A stretch of 64,000 nt of DNA from Roseovarius litoreus (GTDB lineage Bacteria > Pseudomonadota > Alphaproteobacteria > Rhodobacterales > Rhodobacteraceae), in assembly GCF_900142765.1 (NCBI RefSeq), contig NZ_FRCB01000004.1, positions 124,001-188,000 on the forward strand. Direction: 5' to 3'. Under the pieces are notes generated by a model. It worked only from the letters and a program-made list of their open reading frames with translations. It made no database searches and had not been told where the DNA came from. This document shows, piece after piece, positions 1 to 8,839 of this stretch. The position numbers and the translations under genes are program-made. Numbering within the stretch: the stretch's first letter is position 1; each line of letters opens with the position of its first letter.

Positions 1-1890
1 CGCCTCCACGGTGCACAGCGCCTGCCCTTCCTGAACCTCGTCGCCCTCGGCCACATTGACCTTCACGATCAGGCCCGGCATCGGACACAGCAGCAGCTTG
101 GATGTATCAGGCGGCAGTTTCTCGGGCATTAACGCCGCAAGTTCGGCCTGACGCGGGGTGCGCACATGCACCTTGATATCAGCGCCCCGGCTGCGGATGC
201 GGAACCCGCCAGAAACCTTGCCCACCTTCAGCACCAGAGGATCGCCCCCGACCATCAGATGCGCCAGCTGATCGCCCGGCGTCCAGTCGCTGGTCACCCG
301 CAGCGTCGCGCCATCCGCGAAACCGATGGTCGAGCCTTCGCGGTCCGCCTTCACCGTCACGGCATACTCATGCCCCTGCAGTGACACGACCCACGCCTCG
401 CCCACGCGGCGCTCGTGGTTGTCCATGCGACCCGATACGCGGGTGCGGCGAATCTCGGCCACCCGGTGCATCGCCGCACAGCCCGCCGCGATCCGCCGCA
501 GCGCATCCTCGCCCAACTGCACCCCGTCGAACCCGTCGGGATATTCCTCGGCGATGAAGGCGGTGGTCATGTCGCCCGCCACGAACTTCGGATGATCCAT
601 CACCGCACTCAGGAACGGCAGGTTATGGCCGATCCCCTCGACCTCGAAGGCATCGAGCGCGTTGCGCATCCCTTCGATCGCCTCCAGACGGGTATGCCCC
701 CAGGTGCACAGCTTGGCGATCATCGGGTCGTAATACATCGAGATTTCGCCCCCCTCGTAGACGCCGGTATCGTTGCGCACGATAGCGCCCTCGACATCCA
801 GCTCCTGCGGCGGGCGATAGCGCGTCAGCCGCCCGATCGAGGGCAGGAAGTTGCGGTAGGGATCCTCGGCATAAAGCCGGCTTTCCATCGCCCAACCGTT
901 CAGCTTCACATCCTCCTGACGCAGCGACAGCGTCTCGCCATAGGCGACGCGGATCATCTGCTCGACCAGATCGATCCCGGTGATCAGTTCGGTCACCGGA
1001 TGCTCCACCTGCAGGCGGGTGTTCATCTCGAGGAAATAGAAATTCCGCTCGCCATCGACGATGAATTCCACCGTTCCCGCGCTGGCATAGCCCACCGCGT
1101 GCGACAGCTTCAGCGCCTGTTCTCCCATCGCCTTGCGGGTGGCCTCGTCAAGGAAGGGGCTCGGGGCCTCTTCGATGACCTTCTGATTGCGCCGCTGGAT
1201 CGAACATTCGCGCTCGCCCAGATAGACGCCGTTGCCATGGGTGTCGCACAGCACCTGAATTTCGATATGCCGGGGCTGCGTCACGAATTTTTCGATGAAG
1301 ATACGGTCATCGCCGAAACTGCTGGCCGCCTCGTTCTTCGAGCTTTCGAAGCCTTCGCGCGCTTCCTCGTCGGTCCAGGCGATTCGCATCCCCTTGCCGC
1401 CGCCGCCCGCGCTGGCCTTGATCATCACCGGATAGCCGATCTGCTGGCTGATCTTGACCGCCTCATCGGCATCGGCAATCAGTCCCATGACGCCAGGCAC
1501 GGTCGAAACGCCGGCCTCCTGCGCGATTTTCTTCGAGGTGATCTTGTCCCCCATCGCCTCGATCGCGCCCTTGGGCGGTCCGATGAAGGCCACGCCCTCG
1601 GCCTCGAGTGCCGCCGCGAATTTCGGGTTTTCCGACAGGAAGCCATAACCGGGATGGACCGCCTCGGCGCCGGTCTGGCGGATCGCGTCCATCACCTTGT
1701 CGATCACGATATAGGATTCGTTTGCCGGGGGCGGGCCGATATGCACCGCCTCGTCCGCCATCTGCACATGCAGCGCCTGCGCGTCGGCATCCGAATAGAT
1801 CGCAACGGTCTGAATGCCCATCCTGCGGGCGGTCTTGATCACCCGGCAGGCAATTTCGCCCCGGTTCGCGATCAGGATCTTCTTGAACAT
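1..1890 (-). CDS. pccA: propionyl-CoA carboxylase alpha (biotin) subunit, 3' end cut by window
   Basis: Biotin-carrying subunit that, with PccB, carboxylates propionyl-CoA to methylmalonyl-CoA using ATP and bicarbonate. Reading left from an ATG at 1890, 630 codons are visible. They give the biotin carboxylase N-lobe (begins MFKKILIANRGE), the ATP-grasp glycine loop KASAGGGGKGMR, the catalytic stretch ERECSIQRRNQKV, the helix MNTRLQVEHPVTE, a PCC-type linker domain, and then half of the biotinyl domain. The window ends on CTVEA, exactly where the MKM biotinylation tripeptide should follow, so only about 35-40 residues are missing. It is the last visible gene of a leftward group that begins with pccB at 5531; four small genes lie between. 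The reading frame is intact. Confidence 0.95.
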   Translation of the reverse strand, partial: MFKKILIANRGEIACRVIKTARRMGIQTVAIYSDADAQALHVQMADEAVHIGPPPANESYIVIDKVMDAIRQTGAEAVHPGYGFLSENPKFAAALEAEGVAFIGPPKGAIEAMGDKITSKKIAQEAGVSTVPGVMGLIADADEAVKISQQIGYPVMIKASAGGGGKGMRIAWTDEEAREGFESSKNEAASSFGDDRIFIEKFVTQPRHIEIQVLCDTHGNGVYLGERECSIQRRNQKVIEEAPSPFLDEATRKAMGEQALKLSHAVGYASAGTVEFIVDGERNFYFLEMNTRLQVEHPVTELITGIDLVEQMIRVAYGETLSLRQEDVKLNGWAMESRLYAEDPYRNFLPSIGRLTRYRPPQELDVEGAIVRNDTGVYEGGEISMYYDPMIAKLCTWGHTRLEAIEGMRNALDAFEVEGIGHNLPFLSAVMDHPKFVAGDMTTAFIAEEYPDGFDGVQLGEDALRRIAAGCAAMHRVAEIRRTRVSGRMDNHERRVGEAWVVSLQGHEYAVTVKADREGSTIGFADGATLRVTSDWTPGDQLAHLMVGGDPLVLKVGKVSGGFRIRSRGADIKVHVRTPRQAELAALMPEKLPPDTSKLLLCPMPGLIVKVNVAEGDEVQEGQALCTVEA

Positions 1891-2007
1891 ATCTCGTCCC
1901 TTCCTCCGGTTTCGGGCCGATAGCTGCCCGCAATAAAAAGACCACCGGCGCAAGGCGCACCGGTGGTCATGGTGGTGACATCACGCGCCCTCAGGACGCG
2001 GGTGAAT

Positions 2008-2217
2008 TCAGCGGCAGCGGCCCGGATAGGCCTTGCAATAGGCGACGTTGCCAGCCGCCCCGACAAGCGCGCCGGTCGCGATGCTGCCATTGAGCACCGC
2101 TGCGGTGCCCGCTCCTGCGCCAGCCCCCAGAAGCGCCTGCTCGGGCAGGCTTTCGCCACAGCCCGCAAGCACTGCCAGCCCGACAATCGCGGCACCTCGT
2201 AAAAGCAATTTCTGCAT
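2008..2217 (-). CDS. small glycine-zipper lipoprotein
   Basis: A 69-residue predicted outer- or inner-membrane lipoprotein of unknown role. It starts MQKLLLRGAA and has a hydrophobic signal ending in a lipobox LAGC, so Cys about 20 would be the acylated N-terminus. The rest is rich in glycine and alanine (GAGAGAGTAAV, ATGALVGAAGN), the pattern of a glycine-zipper membrane segment. The ATG at 2217 is preferred over an in-frame ATG at 2235, because GGAGAGG overlaps the upstream one and sits about 8 nt before the chosen one. It lies between pccA and a strong terminator at 2357-2397, so it probably has its own promoter in 2218-2356. Confidence 0.75.
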   Translation of the reverse strand: MQKLLLRGAAIVGLAVLAGCGESLPEQALLGAGAGAGTAAVLNGSIATGALVGAAGNVAYCKAYPGRCR

Positions 2218-2356
2218 GTCTCTCGACCTCTCCATTCTGCTGTCGCAAACCGGCTTTCACAGTGCGACAGGCCACGGCGCGCGTCAAAGCGCAGACCGTT
2301 CCGGCCAGCATAATGGGCGGACCCCCGCCGAAAGCGGCAAGACGCTGAAGATAATG

Positions 2357-2397
2357 GAAAAACGGGCGGCTTGCGCCGCATGGCGCAACGCCGCCCG
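2357..2397 (-). terminator. strong Rho-independent terminator
   Basis: Read on the minus strand, GGGCGGC and an inner TTGCGCC arm pair with GGCGCAA and GCCGCCC around a 4-nt loop. The stem is followed directly by TTTTT. It ends transcription coming from the gene at 2591-2977, about 195 bp downstream of that gene's stop, and separates it from the lipoprotein and pccA. Confidence 0.85.
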
Positions 2398-2590
2398 ACA
2401 GGGGAAGGGTAACGGATCGGACGCAGGGTCCAAGCCCCTTGGGGACGGGGCTCCACTACGGCAATCACCGTGTCTTTGGCCTCCGTGAAAGCCAAGCCCG
2501 GACGCGCCGACGCGCGGGAATCGGCCATATTTCGCGTAAATTGGCGCAGGCTTGGCAAGAAAGCGCCGCAGCGGTCCGTCCGAGGGGGCA
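2398..2590 (-). other. structured non-coding stretch, possible sRNA or long 3' UTR
   Basis: There is no credible reading frame in these 193 bases. On the minus strand it contains three small inverted repeats in a row (TTGGC/GCCAA, CACGG/CCGTAGTG, AGCCCC/GGGGCT) directly before the perfect terminator at 2357-2397. This is the layout of a 3'-UTR-derived or independent small RNA, but I recognise no known RNA family. No anti-SD loop or tRNA-like element is present. Confidence 0.3.
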
Positions 2591-2977
2591 TCACCACTCC
2601 TCCGGATCGTCGAAATCATCGGACTCGTCGGCATCCTCGAACACGTCCGGAAACGAAGCGCGCGCCACATCCACATCCAGCACCAGAAGCGCCTCGTAGC
2701 TCGTGGGATCGAACGGCTCTTCGGCGGGTTTGACCTCGCGCCCGATCAACCAGCTCAGACGACCTGCATCCAGATTGCCGCGCTCGAAAGGCTGATCGCC
2801 GAAACACTCCCACAAGGCCCGAACAAAGCCCTCATCGGCGCGCCGGTCCGCGGCCTTGCGGTCGCGATACCGTTCGCGGCGGATGATCGCGGTGGCACCT
2901 TTGGGATTGGCGCGGCGCACGGTGAACTGGAAATCGGTTCCCGGCAAACGGCCCGGAAACCCGCGGTGCTTCAGCAT
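2591..2977 (-). CDS. conserved-looking hypothetical protein, acidic C-terminus
   Basis: A 128-residue soluble protein that I do not recognise. It starts MLKHRGFPGRLPGTD at an ATG with GGAG about 9 nt upstream; an in-frame earlier start at 3019 adds residues that do not look coding. The N-terminal part is basic (IIRRERYRDRKAADRR). The last 30 residues are very acidic (DVFEDADESDDFDDPEEW). No signal peptide or membrane segment is visible. It lies in the pcc gene group between two small lipoprotein genes. Function is unknown. Confidence 0.6.
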   Translation of the reverse strand: MLKHRGFPGRLPGTDFQFTVRRANPKGATAIIRRERYRDRKAADRRADEGFVRALWECFGDQPFERGNLDAGRLSWLIGREVKPAEEPFDPTSYEALLVLDVDVARASFPDVFEDADESDDFDDPEEW

Positions 2978-3175
2978 GGGAGGTGCTCCAACGGCATGAC
3001 ATGGCCCATCGCGGCGCATCGCTCACCCGGGCGCGCAGCGCGACCGCCGCATGTCGGCGTCACGACGCAAGGCACGGGTGCTACGCGGCGCGCGGCACGA
3101 AGGCTATCGAAACATGGAAAGGGGAAAGGGCGTGTCCGCGTCAGGCGCGAATCGCCGCGCAGGACATCCGAGTTT

Positions 3176-3199
3176 GAGGCAGGCCCGAAGGCCTGCCTC
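3176..3199 (-). terminator. hairpin downstream of the small lipoprotein gene
   Basis: A perfect 10-bp stem, GAGGCAGGCC/GGCCTGCCTC, closes a TTCG tetraloop on the minus strand, about 20 nt after the stop of the gene at 3218-3355. There is no T-run behind it, so it may be a weak terminator or a 3'-end stabiliser rather than a classic intrinsic terminator. Confidence 0.5.
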
Positions 3200-3217
3200 A
3201 GCAAGTCCCGAAAGGGC

Positions 3218-3355
3218 TTACTTGTACTTGCCTGTGGAAACGGGCTCGGCCGTGACCGGCTCGACCACGACGAATTCTTCTTCGGCCTGCTGTGCGCAAG
3301 CTGCGACGAAGGCAACCAGACCGATGGCCAGAATGCTCTTGATGCTGTTCGACAT
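3218..3355 (-). CDS. very small lipoprotein (45 aa)
   Basis: A 45-residue protein, MSNSIKSILAIGLVAFVAAC followed by AQQAEEEFVVVEP and a short threonine/proline-rich tail. The hydrophobic segment ends in a lipobox VAAC with Cys20, so the mature product would be a 26-residue acidic lipopeptide. The start is fixed by AGGAGA 6 nt before the ATG at 3355. It is the third gene behind pccB. Small lipoproteins of this form are common in Rhodobacterales, but their role is unknown. Confidence 0.7.
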   Translation of the reverse strand: MSNSIKSILAIGLVAFVAACAQQAEEEFVVVEPVTAEPVSTGKYK

Positions 3356-3569
3356 AAGTGTCTCCTGTGTCCTTGTAAGGGCACGCGCGGCAGAGCGCGC
3401 GTTTGATGCCCGAGTTCCGAGGTATGGGTTACTTGGGTGCAACCGAGGGCCACAATATCCGAATTTTTCGACAATGCATACGCGGCATGAGCAAACACCC
3501 GCGTATGTGGCGGCAAAGCCTCAACCATGACACGAGACAGGCTATTGCCCTCAAGATATTGTAGCGTCA

Positions 3570-3986
3570 TCAGAACTCCTCCCAGATGCAGGTGCCATCC
3601 TCGATCCGGTAGGCTTCGAACACCTGCGTCACATCCAGGTCGAACACCCCGAATTCCGCCGGGTGATCGGCCAGCGAGATGACCACCTGACGCGGCTGCG
3701 GACCGATCGCCGGCAGGCGCGGAATCGCATAGGAAATGCACAGATATTCAAGGTCGGCCATGATGCTGTCGAACTCTTCCTTGCCGGTGAACTCCGGCGC
3801 CACGAACCGAAAGCGATAGGTCAGCCCCTGCCCCGGCTGATCCGAGATCACCTCCTGCAAACCCGCCTCCAGCCCAGAGGGCAGGACAAGGCGCTCCTCC
3901 TTCGCCTTGTCCTGCTGCGCCGTGGCCGGGCCGGCGATCGCCAGCACCAATGCCATGGCGGGGATATGCGCCCCGATGGGCCTCAT
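3570..3986 (-). CDS. exported hypothetical protein (possibly DUF6497 family)
   Basis: A 138-residue protein with an N-terminal signal peptide (hydrophobic MALVLAIAGPATA, cleavage likely before QQDKAKEE) and a periplasmic domain. It ends EDGTCIWEEF and has only two cysteines (YLCIS and GTCIW). The ATG at 3986 lies 12 bp after the pccB stop behind AGGGG, so it is co-transcribed with pccB. I recall this position being held by a DUF6497 protein in Rhodobacterales, but that assignment is from memory and uncertain. No enzymatic motif is visible. Confidence 0.7.
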   Translation of the reverse strand: MRPIGAHIPAMALVLAIAGPATAQQDKAKEERLVLPSGLEAGLQEVISDQPGQGLTYRFRFVAPEFTGKEEFDSIMADLEYLCISYAIPRLPAIGPQPRQVVISLADHPAEFGVFDLDVTQVFEAYRIEDGTCIWEEF

Positions 3987-3998
3987 GCCCCTATCCCG

Positions 3999-5531
3999 TC
4001 ACAGCGGAATGTTGTCGTGTTTTTTCCACGGCATCTGCCGGTCCTTGTTGCGCAGCGCGGCAAAGGCGCGACTCACGCGCTTGCGGGTGCTGCGCGGCTG
4101 GATCACCTCGTCGATGAAACCCCGCTCGGCGGCCACGAAAGGATTGGCGAAGCGGTCCTCGTAATCCTGTGTGCGCTGCGCGATCTTCTCGGCATCGCCC
4201 AATTCCGAACGATACAGGATCTCTGTCGCGCCCTTGGCCCCCATCACCGCCACTTCCGAGGTGGGCCAGGCATAGTTGATATCGCCCCGCAGATGCTTGG
4301 AGGACATCACCACATAAGCCCCGCCATAGGCCTTGCGCGTGATGACCGTGACCTTGGGCACCGTCGCCTCGCCATAGGCGAACAGCAGCTTGGCGCCATG
4401 CTTGATGACCCCGTCATGCTCCTGCTTGGTGCCGGGCAGGAAGCCGGGCACATCCACGAAGGTCAGGATCGGGATTTCGAAGCAATCACAGAACCGCACG
4501 AACCGCGCCGCCTTGCGGCTGCTGTCGATGTCCAGACAGCCCGCCAGAACCATCGGCTGATTGGCCACGACACCCACCGTGCGCCCTTCGAGACGGATGA
4601 AACCGGTGATGATGTTCTTGGCGAAATCCTCCTGAATTTCGTAGAAATCCCCCTCATCAGCGACCTTGGTGATCAATTCCTTCATGTCATAGGGCATGTT
4701 GGGATTGGCCGGAACCAGCGTATCGAGGCTGGGCTCCAAGCGGTCCGAATCGTCGAAGAAGGGGCGCACCGGCACCGGCTCGCGGTTGTTGAGCGGCAGG
4801 AAATCCACCAGGCGGCGCACCTCGGCCATGGCCTCCACGTCATTCTCGAACGCGCCATCCGCGACCGAGCTCTTGCGCGTGTGGGTCGAGGCGCCGCCAA
4901 GCTCTTCGGCGCTCACCTGCTCGTTGGTGACGGTCTTGACCACGTCAGGCCCGGTCACGAACATGTACGAGCTGTCGCGCACCATGAAGATGAAATCCGT
5001 CATCGCAGGCGAATAGACCGCACCGCCCGCACAAGGCCCCATGATCACGCTGATCTGCGGCACCACGCCCGAGGCCTCGATATTGCGCTGGAACACTTCG
5101 CCATAGCCCGCAAGACTGTCGACGCCTTCCTGGATGCGCGCACCACCCGAATCGTTGATCCCGATCACCGGCGCGCCGTTCTGCATCGCCATATCCATGA
5201 TCTTGCAGATCTTCATCGCATGCGTCGCACTGACCGAGCCGCCCAGAACGGTGAAATCCTGACTGAACACATAAACCTGACGGCCATTGATCGTGCCCCA
5301 GCCGGTGACCACCCCATCGCCATAGGGGCGGTTTTCCTCCATGCCGAAATCGATGCAGCGATGCGCCACGAACATGTCGAACTCTTCGAAGCTGCCTTCG
5401 TCCAGCAAAAGCTCGATCCGCTCGCGCGCGGTCAGCTTGCCCTTGGAATGCTGTGCGTCGATCCGCGTCTGACCACCGCCCAGCCGAGCCTCGCCGCGGC
5501 GATCCTCGAGTTCGCGAAGAATGTCTTTCAT
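3999..5531 (-). CDS. pccB: propionyl-CoA carboxylase beta (carboxyltransferase) subunit
   Basis: Carboxyltransferase subunit of 510 residues, the usual length. It transfers the carboxyl group from PccA biotin to propionyl-CoA. The start [20 protein letters not shown] is set by GGGGAG just upstream of the ATG at 5531; the open frame extends further but that sequence is low-complexity intergenic. The crotonase-like N half contains [16 protein letters not shown], the acyl-CoA pocket [19 protein letters not shown] and the oxyanion-forming [12 protein letters not shown]. The C half has [19 protein letters not shown] and the biotin-pocket glycines [13 protein letters not shown]. It is the first gene of the pcc operon, with a TTTGCAAA-type operator cluster 65-120 bp upstream. 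Confidence 0.96.
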   Translation of the reverse strand: MKDILRELEDRRGEARLGGGQTRIDAQHSKGKLTARERIELLLDEGSFEEFDMFVAHRCIDFGMEENRPYGDGVVTGWGTINGRQVYVFSQDFTVLGGSVSATHAMKICKIMDMAMQNGAPVIGINDSGGARIQEGVDSLAGYGEVFQRNIEASGVVPQISVIMGPCAGGAVYSPAMTDFIFMVRDSSYMFVTGPDVVKTVTNEQVSAEELGGASTHTRKSSVADGAFENDVEAMAEVRRLVDFLPLNNREPVPVRPFFDDSDRLEPSLDTLVPANPNMPYDMKELITKVADEGDFYEIQEDFAKNIITGFIRLEGRTVGVVANQPMVLAGCLDIDSSRKAARFVRFCDCFEIPILTFVDVPGFLPGTKQEHDGVIKHGAKLLFAYGEATVPKVTVITRKAYGGAYVVMSSKHLRGDINYAWPTSEVAVMGAKGATEILYRSELGDAEKIAQRTQDYEDRFANPFVAAERGFIDEVIQPRSTRKRVSRAFAALRNKDRQMPWKKHDNIPL

Positions 5532-5595
5532 GGCGCTCCCCTTGCGATTTTGGCCGACCATATGGAAATTACCGCGCGGCACAAAGCGAAAACCG

Positions 5596-5651
5596 GCAAA
5601 TTTGCAAAGCACTGCAAAGATCTTGCTGCAAATTTGAAAATATGCAAATTT
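5596..5651. promoter_or_regulatory. GCAAATTT/TTTGCAAA operator cluster before pccB
   Basis: Three copies of GCAAATTT start at 5596, 5628 and 5644, that is 32 and 16 bp apart (about 3 and 1.5 helical turns). The palindrome TTTGCAAA is at 5601-5608 with a further TGCAAA at 5613. Regulators of the ScfR family (PccR, RamB) recognise TTTGCAAA-like repeats, and in Rhodobacter PccR controls pccB. The position 65-120 bp before the pccB ATG fits an operator. No pccR-like gene is present in this window. Confidence 0.6.
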
Positions 5652-5730
5652 CCTTGGGGCCATCCCGGTGGCCATCCCGGCCCGGCCGCCTCGCCCTCTC
5701 TCGTCCTTCGCACCCGGCCGCACCAGGCGC

Positions 5731-5774
5731 ACGCGACTTCGAAGTCGCGTCCCAAGGCCGTTCGAACGGCCTTG
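5731..5774. repeat. twin TTCGAA-centred palindrome, copy A
   Basis: Two perfect palindromes stand side by side: a 20-bp one at 5731-5750 (arms ACGCGACTTC) and a 22-bp one at 5753-5774 (arms CAAGGCCGTTC). Both are centred on TTCGAA and followed by CCCCCCGCC. The same architecture with different arm sequence recurs at 7881-7927, which suggests a dispersed REP/BIME-like intergenic element. It lies between pccB and the divergent MFS gene. Confidence 0.7.
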
Positions 5775-5849
5775 CCCCCCGCCTTCTGTGCATCCCGCAA
5801 CAGGGCGATGTGCGTGGACAAGCGCGCCGCGCGGGCCTAACCGTGCTTC

Positions 5850-7067
5850 ATGACCGATCTGCCCGCCTCCCGCTTTCTGGACCGCGCCTCGCCGCCGCAT
5901 ATCCTCACGCTGATCCTGCTGGCGGGCATTTCGGCGCTGGCGATGAACATCTTCCTGCCCTCCCTGCCCGGCATGACCGCCTATTTCGATACGGAATACC
6001 GGCTGATGCAGCTGTCGGTCGCGCTCTATCTTGCGGTGAACGCGGTCCTGCAGGTGCTGATGGGACCGATCTCGGACCGGCTGGGCCGCCGCCCGGTGAT
6101 ACTCGGAGGGCTGGCGATCTTCCTTCTGGCGACGCTCGGATGCCTTCTGTCCACCAACGCCTATATGTTCCTCACCTTCCGCATGATGCAGGCGACGGTG
6201 GTGGTGGCGATGGTGCTCAGCCGGGCGATCGTGCGCGATATGGTTCCGCAGGATCAGGCCGCCAGCATGATCGGCTATGTCACGATGGGCATGGCCATCG
6301 TGCCGATGATCGGCCCGGCCATCGGCGGTGTGCTCGATCAACTCTATGGCTGGCAGGCCAATTTCTGGGCGCTCTTCGTTCTCGGCGCCGCGGTCCTGTG
6401 GCTCAGCTGGCGCGATCTGGGCGAAACCGCACCGCTGACCGGTCAGACGCTGCGCGCGCAGATCGCCGACTATCCCGAGCTTTTGTCCTCGCCGCGCTTC
6501 TGGGGCTATGCGCTGGCCTCGGCGCTCTCGTCGGGCGCGTTCTTCGCCTATCTGGGCGGCGCGCCCTTTGTGGGCGATCAGGTGTTCGGACTGCCCCCCG
6601 CCAAGCTCGGCCTTTATTTCGGCGCGCCCGCGATCGGCTACATGCTCGGCAATTTCCTGTCCGGGCGGTTTTCGGTGCGCGTCGGCGTGAACCGCATGGT
6701 GCTATGGGGCACGCTCATCAATGCCGGGGGCATCGCCGCCAATCTCTCGCTGTTCTACGCAGGCCAGGGCAGCCCCGCGAGCTTTTTCGGCCTGATGACG
6801 CTGATGGGCCTCGGGAACGGCATGGTGATCCCCAATGCAACCGCCGGGGCCTTGTCGGTGCGCCCGCATCTCGCGGGCACCGCCAGCGGGCTTGCCGGGG
6901 CGCTGATGATCGGCGGCGGCGCGGCCCTGTCGGCGCTGGCCGGCATCCTTCTCAAGCCCGGAAGCGGGGCGTTTCCGCTCCTGTGGATCATGCTCGGCAC
7001 GGCACTGGCCGCCATTGCCGCCATCGGCGTGGTCGTGTGGCGCGAGCGTCAGCTCATCCGGCCCTGA
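5850..7067 (+). CDS. Bcr/CflA-type MFS multidrug exporter
   Basis: A 405-residue inner-membrane transporter of the drug:H+ antiporter-1 type (12 helices expected). It has motif A in the loop between helices 2 and 3 ([16 protein letters not shown]) and the helix-5 motif C region [18 protein letters not shown], characteristic of 12-TM drug exporters. The start ATG at 5850 has no clear Shine-Dalgarno, so it may begin slightly elsewhere. It is transcribed away from pccB; the substrate cannot be read from sequence. In other Rhodobacterales the divergent neighbour of pccB can be a regulator, which is not the case here. Confidence 0.88.
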   Translation: MTDLPASRFLDRASPPHILTLILLAGISALAMNIFLPSLPGMTAYFDTEYRLMQLSVALYLAVNAVLQVLMGPISDRLGRRPVILGGLAIFLLATLGCLLSTNAYMFLTFRMMQATVVVAMVLSRAIVRDMVPQDQAASMIGYVTMGMAIVPMIGPAIGGVLDQLYGWQANFWALFVLGAAVLWLSWRDLGETAPLTGQTLRAQIADYPELLSSPRFWGYALASALSSGAFFAYLGGAPFVGDQVFGLPPAKLGLYFGAPAIGYMLGNFLSGRFSVRVGVNRMVLWGTLINAGGIAANLSLFYAGQGSPASFFGLMTLMGLGNGMVIPNATAGALSVRPHLAGTASGLAGALMIGGGAALSALAGILLKPGSGAFPLLWIMLGTALAAIAAIGVVVWRERQLIRP

Positions 7068-7079
7068 CCCGGCCCCGCC

Positions 7080-7673
7080 TCACATCATCAACAACTTGGC
7101 GGCGATCCCCCACATCACCAGCCCCACCAGCGCATCCAGCACCCGCCAGCTCGAGGGCCGCCGGAACAAGGGCGAAAGCAGGCGCGCGCCATAGCCCAGC
7201 CCGAAGAAGAACACGAAACTCGCCAGCACCGCCCCTGCGCCAAAGGCGATCTTGTCGTCATATTGCGCGCTGACCGACCCCAGCAGAACCACCGTATCCA
7301 GATACACATGAGGGTTGAGCCATGTCAGCGCCAGACAGGTCAGAAGTGCCGCGCCAAGCCGCCCCGCCCCCTCGCCTGCCTCGAGCGCCTCACCACCGCG
7401 CCAGGCCGACAGGAAATTGCGCGCCCCATACCAGATCAGGAAAGCCGCCCCGCCAAAGCGCATGATCCGCTCCAGCCCCGGCACCGCCTCGGCCAGCGCG
7501 CCGAACCCGGCCACCCCGGCCACGATCAGCACCGCATCCGACAGCGCACAGGTCAGGCACACCGCCAGCACATGCGCGCGCCGCAGCCCTTGCCGCAGCA
7601 CGAATGCATTCTGCGCCCCGATCGCGAGAATGAGCGAAAATCCAAGGGCGAAGCCCGCCAAAGACGCCTGCAT
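7080..7673 (-). CDS. LysE/ArgO-family amino-acid exporter
   Basis: A 197-residue membrane protein with about six hydrophobic segments and the family signature near the N-terminus (GFSLILAIGAQNAFVLRQGLRR). It also has TWLNPHVYLDTVVLLGSVSAQ, the conserved NPH motif of LysE/ArgO exporters of lysine and arginine. The ATG at 7673 follows GGGAGG with 6 nt spacing; an earlier in-frame start at 7748 adds a non-hydrophobic extension and is rejected. It converges on the MFS gene with 12 bp between. The LysR-type argP/lysG partner often found beside such genes is absent. Confidence 0.88.
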   Translation of the reverse strand: MQASLAGFALGFSLILAIGAQNAFVLRQGLRRAHVLAVCLTCALSDAVLIVAGVAGFGALAEAVPGLERIMRFGGAAFLIWYGARNFLSAWRGGEALEAGEGAGRLGAALLTCLALTWLNPHVYLDTVVLLGSVSAQYDDKIAFGAGAVLASFVFFFGLGYGARLLSPLFRRPSSWRVLDALVGLVMWGIAAKLLMM

Positions 7674-7880
7674 ACGCCCCCTCCCTTCGAGCTTTGCGCG
7701 CGCCCGCCAAAGCATGATGCGCCCCCAAGGACAAGTCGGCACCCGCATGCGACGGGCCCGGGCGCGGACCCCATCCGATCCTGTCCTACAAGAGCGAGAT
7801 CACCGCCTGCAACCGCCCGGCCGGCCATTCGCGCATCGCTCACAGGCCCGCCTCAACGCACCGTCATCCGCGCAGCGCGC

Positions 7881-7927
7881 CAAGCGCCTTCGAAGGCGCT
7901 TGACCAAGGCTTTTCGAAAAGCCTTGG
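7881..7927. repeat. twin TTCGAA-centred palindrome, copy B
   Basis: A perfect 22-bp palindrome at 7881-7902 (arms CAAGCGCCTTC) is followed after 1 nt by a perfect 24-bp palindrome at 7904-7927 (arms CCAAGGCTTTTC), then CCCACCCCCGCCC. Both centres are TTCGAA. Order, spacing and C-rich flank match copy A at 5731-5774, although the arm sequences differ. It sits just downstream of the yebC stop on the minus strand, so it could also end that transcript. Confidence 0.7.
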
Positions 7928-7965
7928 CCCACCCCCGCCCGAAGACCGCCAGACGCCCGGCACGT

Positions 7966-8715
7966 TTACTCGGCGGCCAGCTGCGCCATCACCTCGTCGG
8001 AGGCTTCGAAATTCGTGGTCACCCGCTGCACGTCGTCGTCATCCTCGAGCGCATCCACCAGCTTCATCAGCTTCTGCATGCCCTCAAGGTCCAGCTCGGT
8101 GGTGGTCGCCGGGCGCCATGCCAGCCGGGTCGAGGCGCTGTCGCCCAACTCCGCCTCGAGCGCGGTCGAGACGTCGTTCAGATCGGTATCCGCACACCAG
8201 ACCGTATGACCCTCCTCGCTCGACTCGACATCTTCGGCCCCGGCCTCGATCGCGGCCATCATCACCGTATCCGCATCGCCCGCCTCAGAGGGATAGCTGA
8301 TCTCGCCCTTGCGCTCGAACATGAAGGCGACGCTTCCGGTCTCGCCCAGATTGCCGCCATGCTTGGTAAAGGTCGAGCGCACGTTCGACGCGGTGCGGTT
8401 GCGGTTGTCGGTCATCGCCTCGACGATCACCGCCACGCCCCCCGGACCATAGCCCTCATAGCGGATTTCCTCGTAATCATCGCCCTCGCCCGCCTGCGAT
8501 TTCTTGATCGCGCGTTCGATCACATCCTTGGGCACCGACACCGCCTTGGCTTCCTTCACCGCCATGCGCAGGCGGGGGTTCTTCTCGGGGTCCGGGTCGC
8601 CCATCTTGGCCGCGACGGTGATTTCCTTGGAAAGCTTGGAAAACAACTTCGACCGCGCGGCGTCCTGACGCCCCTTGCGATGCTGGATGTTTGCCCATTT
8701 TGAATGGCCGGCCAT
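7966..8715 (-). CDS. YebC/PmpR family regulator or translation factor
   Basis: A 249-residue protein of the usual YebC length. It starts [20 protein letters not shown], the family's highly conserved N-terminus, followed by the ribosome/DNA-binding core [20 protein letters not shown] and [20 protein letters not shown]. Members have been described as DNA-binding repressors and, more recently, as factors relieving ribosome stalling at proline runs, so the role should be stated broadly. It stands alone between palindrome copy B and a divergent SLC13 gene, not beside ruvC as in many bacteria. Confidence 0.93.
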   Translation of the reverse strand: MAGHSKWANIQHRKGRQDAARSKLFSKLSKEITVAAKMGDPDPEKNPRLRMAVKEAKAVSVPKDVIERAIKKSQAGEGDDYEEIRYEGYGPGGVAVIVEAMTDNRNRTASNVRSTFTKHGGNLGETGSVAFMFERKGEISYPSEAGDADTVMMAAIEAGAEDVESSEEGHTVWCADTDLNDVSTALEAELGDSASTRLAWRPATTTELDLEGMQKLMKLVDALEDDDDVQRVTTNFEASDEVMAQLAAE

Positions 8716-8839
8716 GCGTGTCTCCGATCGGACTCAAGGTTGATGCGGCCCGATATAAGACAGCCCGCCCCCCTATCGCAACCCGCTTGCGCCGCCCGAC
8801 AGGATGCGCTTGGCTGTGACCCCGTGACAGGAGTCCTCG

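Noticed and set aside
2398..2590. Considered as 6S RNA, SRP RNA or the split tmRNA of alphaproteobacteria
   Set aside because: No 6S-like open-promoter bulge, no SRP tetraloop region, no T-loop GTTCGA or CCA end; only small hairpins and a terminator are visible.
3663..5840. 725-codon plus-strand frame over pccB
   Set aside because: Histidine/arginine-rich antisense shadow of pccB caused by high GC; pccB on the other strand has clear family motifs.
5453..7273. 606-codon plus-strand frame across the MFS gene
   Set aside because: Out-of-frame shadow, arginine/glycine-rich; the MFS frame at 5850-7067 has real transporter motifs.
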